A stretch of 64,000 nucleotides of DNA from Hygrocybe punicea (Eukaryota > Basidiomycota > Agaricomycetes > Agaricales > Hygrophoraceae), in assembly GCA_963556145.1 (NCBI GenBank), contig OY744470.1:1612001-1676000 (forward strand), written 5' to 3'. The position numbers and the translations under genes are program-made. The notes beneath the pieces were generated by a model. The model saw nothing but the letters and a program-made list of their open reading frames with translations, was not told the origin of the DNA and did not search any database. This document shows, one piece after another, positions 55,754 through 64,000 of this stretch (position 1 is its first letter; every line of letters begins with the position of its first letter).

Positions 55754-58200
55754 TTACAAGTCTTTGAGTTTATAGTAGCAGAGATATTGATGATAACCTG
55801 AGACCTCTTTGATCTGTGCCTTAGGTGTCCCAACGGGAAAGGTTACCTTCTGCAATTTGAAATTTTTTGTTCGCTCGTCATCATCCGGAACCACCCATAC
55901 AATACACAAATGTTTCTTCGCTTCTTGAGGCAGTTCAGCTAGCAGCTCGATCACGCCGTGGCCCTTTAGTCCGTGATCACGCTTCATTGTCATCTGAAAG
56001 AATACGGTATCGGCTTTAGAAATCCAGACGGCATCCACAGATTCCTTCGTTTTCGAAATGGATATCAGGTACCGCTTGAGATACTTGTTATGGACGGCAC
56101 GGGACCCCTTGGCAGCTCGAACCGCAAGAGTATGGAAGTAACCATCGGCCTCGTTGTGACATTTGATAATATCGATAGAAATCTTGGGCGCTCGAGGTGT
56201 AAGATTGATCGTATCAAGTCGAACACCGGCACGAAATTTGCGGTGTACAGCTTGCTCAAACAGTTTTCCACCATATCCACGAGAATTAGGGCTGCTGAGG
56301 CAGTTTTCGATGGATTCCGAGACTGTGATGGTCTTATCAAGGGCGATTCTATCGAAGACCCGTTTCGCAATATAGTCGCTCAATAATTCGGTGTACGTCG
56401 TCCTCCAACCGGTTTCTGGTTCGATCCTCACCAGTTTGCTACTTGCCTTTTCGGGAAAAGGCATGGGATCGGACGTGGAACGTATGAAGTCTTCCATTGA
56501 ACTTATATTGTTGATTGCGGACTGGATCTCCTGGGCGTGGGTCGTCATCGCATCTTCTGAAAATGTATAGAAGCATCTTCGGGGAATTCCACGAAATTTC
56601 GTATATGCGTCGCGGAGTCTTTCGTTGTGCTCATGATCTACAGGGGTCGGGGGTAGTTTCCCAACAAAAAGAAGGCTGGAATGGCACTCAGAGTGAAGGA
56701 ACAGGAATAAGGCAACCTGGCACCCACCTACTGCAATAAACCTCGCTCCAGCCACATGTTGGCATGCAATAAGTACTGGCTATGTGCTCTCTCGAAAAAT
56801 TGTCCAGATGTTTCGGGTTAGGTGAGGTAGCGACAACCACTCTGCCACGACGAATGGCAGGATAAAAATGTAAAGGAGCTTGTTCCATTTTGTCGCCGAG
56901 GTTGACCAAAGCACAAGCGCGGTGGTCGGTATCCAATTCTGTAATGCGAGAAAACCTCTTCAGATCCACTTGCCGCACGCCGTCTTCATTGAACACATAA
57001 GCATATTTATGGTCATCGGTATATATCGTGACCAGCCGCGCCTGAAGTCGACGGACTAGTACATAACTTAGAAAGACAGTCTTTCCTGAGATCGTAACAA
57101 GCCAACTTCAGCAGGCCGAAAACACGAAAAGGGCAAAGAATTCACCGATCCCGGGTTGACCTTTAATGACCGTCGAGTGGGTTGGGTGACTATGCGGTTG
57201 ATCAATCGTTAGCCGCAACTGCCAATCCTTATCATCTGCAGACAGGAGATTCCAAAATGTCTCATACGTAGTTGTGACAAGGAAGGCAGAGTGGCCATGA
57301 GGAAATCTCACGCCATTGGGGAGTTTGATAACAGTGAAGTCTGACTCCACTTCACCGTCAGTTTCTAGAGTTCTCAGATTGGGTATTTTCGTTTTCAATG
57401 TGAGGAAATGGGGCGATTGCGCAACTCCCCAAAACAGCTTGTGAAGTTGACATAGATTTTGAGTTGGCTCATCTATATGAAACCGTTTGAGTAGACAGCC
57501 GTATGCAGCAATCAGTATGTGCCGAACGGATTGGAAGAAATACGTGCCTCGACTTTCCCGCGGCCTCTTGGCGGCGTGTTCATTCTCTTCTGTTGCGTGA
57601 GAGAGCAAATGCTTTCGGGAAACTGGAGAAGTCGAAGAGAATGGAGGAACGGATGGTAGAGCGATGATATAATCAAAACCAGAGGTCACAGCAATGGTGG
57701 CAAGGTGGGGGGAGCCGTGGGTATTCAGAAGATTGGGTGGTGTGGAAAGGAAGAAGAGAAGACAGGATCGTTAACAATGTTCGGAGGTGAGATCCAACCT
57801 GAGCTCACCAGTAGCCGGGAGCTTCGCAATAATGTGGAGATCATTCCCAGGAGGTTGTTGTGGAAAAATATCCAACACTTTGTCGATAGGTTCATCCAAC
57901 TCCTCGGCAAAATTTGACACCTCGCCTTGCTCTTTGATGCGTTCAGTAAGACCGCGTGCGGGACTGATAGCGATAGCGATTTTGAGCTGGTAGGTATAGT
58001 AAGCCACAATCTGTTCGCTATAATCTAGGATGCACTCACCTTCCAAAGGATAAGGTCAGAAGAATTGACATCACACAGAATACCTTTGTCTTTCTCCAGA
58101 TGGATGAGTTTCTTCAGGTCCATGACATTTTTGTTGACAGGCGCCTTGTATGGAAAGCGACAGTGATCAGCCCCAAATTGGTCTCTGTTTGGCTCTACTG
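55754..58200 (-). CDS. Crinkler-like (CRN) protein: header, P-loop NTPase, REase-like domain
   Basis: Crinkler-type proteins carry a ubiquitin-like header and C-terminal NTPase and nuclease modules, and are thought to act in conflict or as effectors. Here (right to left) the header shows VMDLKKLIHLEKDKGI and SDLILWKV (about 58130-58040). A 53-bp intron (57987-58039) leads to a linker exon ending near HIIAKLPATG (57809). The next large exon (from about 57690) runs to a P-loop whose GxxGxGKT motif is completed across a 60-bp intron (57086-57145). The following exon contains REHIASTY. The last exon (to 55754) carries the REase-superfamily part with ADTVFFQMTMKRDHGLKGHG. The extreme N-terminal strand of the header is not visible and a MITE lies just upstream (58257-58932), so the 5' end may be disrupted. 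Two exon joins are unresolved. Confidence 0.7.
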
Positions 58201-58256
58201 CTGTTGCCGACAGCCAAGACCCCATGTACCATAGTAATTTAAGAGCCCATCTTTTA

Positions 58257-58932
58257 CAGCGTATTTCATAAAGGTAGGCCGCAACCAAAAAAAAAAAAAG
58301 TTGACTAAGCTCGGTCACTGCCGGGTAGCAGCTGTGGCTGAGCTACAGAAACTACATTTCTTCAGTGAGAACAATGCTATCTAATCCCAATAGTAGTCCT
58401 AGCCTTAAATAAGTATATGTAGACCCTTTGAGAGTATTTCTTACAGGAAAAAATACCCATTGGCATTGTCAGATAATTTCTTGAAGAGAAGCTTTCCATT
58501 TTAGGTAGTGTGGCTCATTGATATGTGCATTTAGATACTATCACCATCTAAAATCTTATTGTATTTCATTTTATCTGAGTGAAAGGTTGATTTTACTACT
58601 ACTGGATTTTTTAAAGAAGTTTTGGAATGCTCCCTGGGTCATTGTAAATATTTTATGAAATTGGACCTTAGGTTTTCCTTTTTTGGAGTAAACTGGCATA
58701 GGTGGCTCAAACCTCACCAGAATTATACAACACAAATTTTCCTGAACAAAGTGTCCTCAGCAGGTCTACATATATTTATTTAAGGCTGGGACTACTATTG
58801 GGATTAGATAGCATTGTTCTCACTGAAGAAATGTAGTTTCTGTAGCTCAGCCACAGCCGCTACCCGGCAGTGACCGAGCTTAGTCAACTTTTTTTTTTTT
58901 TTGGTTGCGGCCTACCTTTATGAAATACGCTG
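58257..58932. mobile_element. Tc1/mariner-like MITE with long terminal repeats
   Basis: 676 bp with ends CAGCGTATTTCATAAAGG and its inverse, bordered by TA on both sides (58255-58256, 58933-58934). The inverted arms extend about 150 bp and include GACTAAGCTCGGTCACTGCC and GAGAACAATGCTATCTAATC. Lies directly upstream of the Crinkler header. Confidence 0.88.
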
Positions 58933-58975
58933 TAATAATGAGTTATCGGCACCCATATACAACAGCGTTCCGCGC

Positions 58976-59060
58976 TCGTTGTCTTCAACAACGTGCTCGA
59001 GTTCTCCTCCACCCCTCCGGTTTATTGGCTAGTTCTTTTTGTATCGTTTAAATTTGAATT
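58976..59060. repeat. Outer inverted repeat, left arm
   Basis: Matches the inverse of 61632-61712, sharing GAGTTCTCCT, TTTATTGGCTAGTTCTTTTT and CGCTCGT words in order. With 60004-60971 it makes the whole 59.0-61.7 kb stretch an imperfect giant palindrome. Confidence 0.75.
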
Positions 59061-60003
59061 GAGAAAATTACATAGACGAGACACAGTAAATACATAACAA
59101 TGGGTGGAAGTTGGAACTGGAGGGTGGAGAGGATGCAGGATGGGTACGAGGGGATGGGAGAGGCGTGAGAGGGTTGCTGGAGGGTGGGATAGGTGCCAAA
59201 TGGGTGCAAGGGGGTGCAAGGAGATGGGAGAGGGCGGGTGAGCGTTCTGGAGGGTGGAAGCAGGCACTGCCCGCCAAACTCGTACCTGCGTCCTCGCCTA
59301 GCCTTGCAATCCTCGCAATTGCACACCCCACCTCAATTGGGGTGATCGTGTAAGTACGAGGTAAACGGGGGAGGAGGTGGGCCGTTGTTGTTGTTGTCCA
59401 TCCTCATCTATTTCATCGGCATTTTTCATGCCGTTATTGTTGTTGTCGCCGTGGTCCACCGTTGTCGTTGTCGTTGTCGTTGTCGTCGCCATTGTTGTCC
59501 CTCCGATGTCGCCATCACCCACCACATTGTCGTCCTTCCCAACCCTTCGTCGTCATCCATCGTTGTGGTCCATCGTAGTCATCGTCATCGCAGGTCATCG
59601 GGGCTGGGCGGATTGGGTTTGTCGTTTGTGTAGTTAGGACATAGACAAAAATCCAAGTTTTAAAAAAAGACTTACCTGGCGCAGTGGGGTGGATGCACCA
59701 CTGCCCACTGCATTTCTCTTTGTATCCTATCCGCCGGTGCCGCATATGCGTTGTTGCTGTTGCCGTTGCTGCATGTGCCGTGGTTTGAAGCAAAAGTTGC
59801 GTCAAGCTAACATGACACATGATCTGTGTGATAAAAATAAGACATGTCAATAACAAAGTTCTGAACAGAAATACCACCTGTGAGCGGTATTGCCCATGTT
59901 GTTCCGTAGGTGCCGGAAGGCACTGGAGAGTGGTGGAGTGTGGCTGTAGGTGTTGGAACTTGCGGACACCGTTGTAGTTGGCCATCATGCTGGATTGTGA
60001 AGT
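59061..60003. other. Low-complexity left half of the palindrome; no gene
   Basis: GGAGGGTGGAGAGGATGCAG-type repeats (59100-59240), then TTGTTGTCGTTGTC triplets (59380-59500). ORFs on both strands are low-complexity. A GGGGTGGATGCACCAC block (about 59685-59700) is shared with hAT elements A and B. Confidence 0.5.
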
Positions 60004-60432
60004 TGTTACCTAGCGGAGGAATTCATGAGTAAAGGGTATGAAAGGATCCAAATAGTGAATTACTCACCTCTGCACGCTGCGCAACCGCCTGCTCGCTGTC
60101 AACAACGGCGGTTTGCCAAGGTTGAATTTGCGCGGAAGTCGCCAAATTTCCAAAACGGGAGAACATTACATGTAATATTGCCATAATTGTAACTATTTTC
60201 GAGACCATTCCCGACATTGTTGCGACCACTACAAGCCATATGAAATCAATCTGACATCACAAAGACACACTATTAGACACTCTAGACAACTATATGACTT
60301 ATTGTATTTTGTTTTTACCTACACGGTGAGATATCCATTATTAATACGGACCTCAAGTGTAAACATTCAAGTTGTCAATAAATCCTGTAAAAATATGGAA
60401 ACAATTCCTTGACTAGCTGTTATACTTCAGTG
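60004..60432. repeat. Inner inverted repeat, left arm
   Basis: Inverse match to 60524-60971, including the GGAGGAATTCATGAGTAAAG, CCGCCTGCTCGCTGTCAACA and CCTTGACTAGCTGTTATAC blocks. The central spacer is about 91 bp. Confidence 0.9.
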
Positions 60433-60523
60433 CCAGCTACAGATTCAGGATGAAGGTCACAGCACAGACCTCCGAGGATCAAGATTTTCAGCCCTCCTAC
60501 AATGTTGACTACCAGGTACCTAC

Positions 60524-60971
60524 CACTGAAGTATTATATAGTATAACAGCTAGTCAAGGAATTATTTCCGTATTTTTACAGGATTTATTGATCAAGCAGT
60601 GACAACTTGAATGTTAACACTTAAGGTCCGTATTATGAATATCTCACCGTGTAGGTAAAAATAAAATACAATAAGTCATATAATTGCCTAGAGTATCTAA
60701 TAGTGTGTCTTGGTGATGTCAGATTGATTTTATATGGCTTGTAGTGGTCGCAACAATGTCGAGAACGGTCTCGAAAATAGTTACAATTATGGCAATATTA
60801 ATGTTCTCCCGTTTTGGAAATTTGGCAAATTCAACCATGTCCAGCCTTGCCAACCCGCCGTTGTTGACAGCGAGCAGGCGGTTGCAGCGCCCATTTTAGG
60901 TGCAGAGGTAAGTAATTCACTATTTGCATCCTTTCATACCCTTTACTCATGAATTCCTCCGCTAGGTTACT
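60524..60971. repeat. Inner inverted repeat, right arm
   Basis: Partner of 60004-60432. It has diverged by scattered substitutions and a few small insertions, so it is not a fresh assembly artefact. Confidence 0.9.
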
Positions 60972-61631
60972 CACAATCAACCTCACCACTCCCACCTCCG
61001 AGTCTAGGGCCCATCTTCCAACACCCCTGCCCTCCAGCACCCTCCAGTGCCTTCTCTCGTCCTATACTACCTCCCACTCCAATCCACCACCCTTCAGTGC
61101 CACCTGGTGCCCTTTACTGCCCTCCCATTTTATCCACCACCCACCAGTACCCACTCCTGCACTCCAGTGCCATCTCACACCCTCTACCAGTGCCCTCTCG
61201 CGCCCTCTACCATTGCTCTCTCCTATCCGGCAACCTGTCACGCCCTTGGCACCCCAGCGCTGTCTTCTGCACTCCAACGCCATCTCTCACCTTCTACCAC
61301 CTCCACGCCCATCCAGCACCCTCTCCTGCACCCCCACACCTCTTTCTACCCTCCCACACTCATCTGGCACCCTTCGGCAGTCCTCTCCAGTTCTTTCACC
61401 CACCCTTTCACCATACAGCGAATTGGTCCCACCAGGAATAGGATGAGCGATAGAGTCGTGTTGCCCCAGACCATTCTGCACCCACCCCGGCACCTGCGCC
61501 ATGGAGCATGCACAATGGGGCCACAGGTGGCACAACCAAGCACAGATACAGTGGGCAGTATGGCCTGTTATTCACATATTGTCCGCATCATCAATGTAGT
61601 TTAATCAAATTGCTTTTTTTATTGCCTTCTG
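60972..61631. other. CCTCCAGTGCC-type low-complexity half; no gene
   Basis: Pyrimidine-rich CACCCTCCAGTGCC repeats mirror the purine-rich stretch at 59100-59240. Long Pro/Ser/Thr/Leu ORFs are compositional. Confidence 0.6.
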
Positions 61632-61712
61632 AATGACGTCTACAAAAAGAACTAGCCAATAAACTGAAGGGGTAGAGGAGAACTTGAGCATGTTGTCGAC
61701 GAGCGAAGACCG
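61632..61712. repeat. Outer inverted repeat, right arm
   Basis: Partner of 58976-59060. Seventy-odd bases to its right, a 24-bp block (about 61793-61816) repeats in inverse orientation the start of the Crinkler header region at 58150-58173. Confidence 0.75.
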
Positions 61713-61804
61713 AAGTTTTAATTTTGATAAATATATATCTTAGCTGAGCGGTTTTCGGGGTCATTGCTACATGCCGGTCTTTATTTGCAGCTGATCACTG
61801 TCGC

Positions 61805-62395
61805 TTTCCATACCTTGACCTGAAAAACATTGGAATCGTTTTCAACGAGACAGATGAGTTCACGAGAGTCGTCGTCAGGCGATGTCGCTGCTTGCGGTTG
61901 GGGCGTATTGTCCGACGAACCCAGACTCGTCGATTGGGCTAGTGCTGTAAGATCGGCTGCGCGATTCTTGCCTTTCCCCTTCTGAGTCGTAAGTAATAGT
62001 CATTATCAATGAAGAAAAGTAAACAGACCTCGTTGCGCATGCCAACTTGAAACAATGCGGTTGCTTGTTGTTGGGACGTCAGACTAGGTCCAGCCATAGG
62101 TGCATTAGGCGGCGTCGCTGCTTCCGGTTGCAATTGGGTCGTATTGCCTGTCTCGCGATTCTGTTTTCGAGCCATATCAGAGATAGCCATCAGCGGGACA
62201 GGACAATACACAGACGTTGTTGTCAGTCATAGCGACATCCAGATTGGAAGCTGAAATGCTGGGCTGAGGCTTTGTCGACATTTCCCCTTGCGATTGGGGC
62301 GTAGTGTCCATCGAAGTCACAGTGGGAGTTTGGGCTGGGAATTCTGTTTTTCGAGGCAAAATGAGAAGCGCAACATCTTCCATTCCCAACACCAC
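61805..62395 (-). pseudogene. Crinkler header fragment with Gln/Pro/Thr-rich leader
   Basis: Right to left: low-complexity segments with PQSQGEMSTKPQPS (about 62330-62260), TGNTTQLQPEAATPPNAPMA (about 62150-62090) and a third related block near 61900, then RELICLVENDSNVFQVKV (about 61868-61815). This last segment resembles the first strand of a Crinkler header (compare LWCLVDGESKPFKV in the gene at 62.4 kb). It is cut off at about 61805 at the palindrome edge. The three low-complexity blocks are imperfect repeats of each other. No start or complete frame can be shown. Confidence 0.45.
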
Positions 62396-62398
62396 TAT

Positions 62399-64000
62399 GT
62401 CTGACGGTTCAATTCAACTGTGGTGCCTCGTTGATGGCGAGTCCAAGCCCTTCAAGGTCACATCACAGACGGATAGCGACATCCACGACCTCAAGAAGTT
62501 CACCATCGACGAGAAGAAGCACGGTGCTCTTGGCAGCATCGATCCCTCAGATCTTGTGCTTTGGAAGGTGCGCATAAAGGCTGCGAATCCAGGTTTAAAC
62601 ACTGCAACTAATTGTCGCTAGCTCAACGAACCGATTCCTATCAAACCAAAAGCCGACTTTATCAAACGTGTACAGAAACTTGGTGCTAATACCTTTGTCG
62701 AGTTGGAAGAGACGGATCTTGTGTCGGAGCACTTCCCCACTCCTCCAATGAATCATTTGCACATTTTCGTGCAGTTGCCACCTGGTGAGTCTCATGCCGG
62801 CAGTGTCCTTCGTGTTCATGCCTTGTTGACCCGCCGTTTTGCATCTCCTCACCTGGACGTTCTCACGACATATAAAGGTGGGTTCCACTTACTCGATTTA
62901 CAACCGTGCTTGTTTCATGATATTTTGTATTCCATTTTGACGTAGATCAGGGCGTCAGTAAACGAGCTCGTTTGGACAATTACCAGATGCCGAAGACTCC
63001 TCCGCCCAACGAGAATCAAGCCGATCCATATCAAGATGGTTAGTTATATTCTTTTTACCTGTAATAACACCTGAACTTTGTTTGGCAGGTACACCTCCGA
63101 AGCTAAAAAAAAAAGACACTCAAACTAAGTTGGTCGAGGCGTTCGCACCCTTTCAAGACTCTATCCGATCTCTCGCTAAGGGGGATTTGGACATGTATAT
63201 CGAGAAGGTCATCTCATCCAATCCAATACTTCTCCTTCATGGCCTAGGGAAGGACGCCGATACGGAGCGAATTAAAAAGTTGTTTATCCACGATACTATG
63301 TTTGTGCTTTTGAGCATTTACCTCGCAAGACGATAGCTAACCTAATCACGGTTCCTGTGAGTCATTTATTCAACACCTCCGGTGCGGGTAAAACTCGTCT
63401 TGCGCTGAATGGTCTGTGCCATCACTGGGGACTTTATATTTCATGCAAAACCAGTGTAAAGGCTGCATCTGGCTCCCGGGATTTCGAGGAGGCAACTCAA
63501 ATATTGACGCAAATGAGCACTTGGAACCGAGGCGAGGACGAATGTCACATTCTGGCGAACGAAGCGGCTGCATATCGTGTTTTTGCGATGTTATTCTGCG
63601 CGCGCATCTTTGTCCTCGGACAGTTTGTCAACTATCTTCCACCCCAGATAGATCCAGTGACGGCTCGAACGAGATGGGTTTTGCTTCAAGCTTTCCCCGC
63701 ATGCTTGCCGCCGTACTCTTCTGATATCTTTGTCGAAGTCTTTAAGGCAATTCGTGCGGCCCGAACCGACGATATGCTAAACATTTCCCAGACTACGCTT
63801 CGACAATGTTTCACTCATACACGCCTCTTTCCTCAGACGACGAGCGCACCTTTATTCGCTGTGGTCGACGAAGCCCAAGAGGCTGCTAAAATATTCAGTG
63901 ACTTTTTCCGAGCCACTTCTGAGGGCTCAAGGACGGAATCCCGCCCCATTCTCCACCCGTTGTATCGGTCTTTAACGGATTCTCACTTCTTCAGCGGAAT
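62399..64000 (+). CDS. Crinkler-like (CRN) P-loop NTPase, 3' end outside window
   Basis: The header starts at 62399 with IQLWCLVDGESKPFKV, then DIHDLKKFTIDEKKHG and PSDLVLWK. A 54-bp intron (62568-62621) leads to a linker exon with PPMNHLHIFVQLPPG; introns beginning near 62878 and 63040 follow. Next come TPPKLKKKDTQTKLVEAF and FQDSIRSLAKGDLDMYIEKV, then the P-loop FNTSGAGKTRLALNGLCHHW (about 63369-63428) and a Walker-B-like LFAVVDEAQEA (about 63853-63885), as in the STAND-like NTPase of fungal Crinklers. A frame change near 63335-63345 between the helical segment and the P-loop exon is either an unrecognised intron or a small indel. Divergent to the Crinkler gene at 55.8-58.2 kb. The C-terminus runs past 64000. 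Confidence 0.72.

Noticed and set aside
59022..61604. Proline-rich secreted-protein-like ORFs
   Set aside because: They come from CCTCCAGTGCC-type repeats in both arms of the palindrome, open in several frames, with no signal peptide that I would trust.

Overview
The window is a gene-poor, transposon-dense stretch of a filamentous basidiomycete, most likely an Agaricomycete. Evidence: nearly all introns I can place are 46-65 bp GT-AG; the transposase families (Plavaka, Kyakuja-Dileera-Zisupton or KDZ, PIF/Harbinger, hAT) are typical of mushroom-forming fungi; and there is a TET/JBP dioxygenase and Crinkler-type P-loop genes. I see no tRNA, rRNA, CRISPR or clear housekeeping gene. No species is assigned.

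Layout. 1-10.5 kb: the end of a hAT element, a decayed Plavaka transposase, a 1.3-kb non-autonomous hAT (TSD GTCCATTC), an uncharacterised minus-strand gene, and a CACTA-like fragment with tandem exon-intron units. 10.8-23.9 kb: one PIF/Harbinger transposon opened by insertions. A hAT sits in its transposase. A 9.2-kb foldback-type complex (7-bp TSD ATTTGAG) sits in its Myb/SANT ORF, and that complex itself holds a 1.65-kb LTR-type insertion, a 2.1-kb hAT with a defective transposase and a 2.8-kb inverted-repeat unit. 25-43.6 kb: a TET/JBP plus KDZ cluster with four companion genes of unknown or tentative function. The KDZ gene is interrupted by a hAT (TSD TCAATTTT), and the KDZ/companion promoter interval holds a foldback MITE. 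43.6-50.4 kb: minisatellites, a copia LTR plus gag fragment, a truncated hAT copy and a complete non-autonomous hAT. 50.4-55.3 kb: an apparently intact autonomous hAT with an open 794-codon transposase, hosting a nested TRIM-like retroelement. 55.7-64 kb: two divergent Crinkler-like genes separated by an imperfect inverted duplication and a mariner-like MITE.

Working together. The KDZ, TET/JBP and companion genes look like parts of one mobile unit; the KDZ-TET/JBP linkage is a known fungal pattern. The intact hAT at 50-55 kb is a candidate source of transposase for some short hAT copies, although the TIRs differ by family. Several hAT elements with different ends share two internal modules: a CCTCGCRAA/TCAATTGA/TTCGCGAGG hairpin cassette, and the LTR of the small retroelement. 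Three stop codons in three unrelated transposases fit CGA-to-TGA changes, as expected from C-to-T mutation at CpG.
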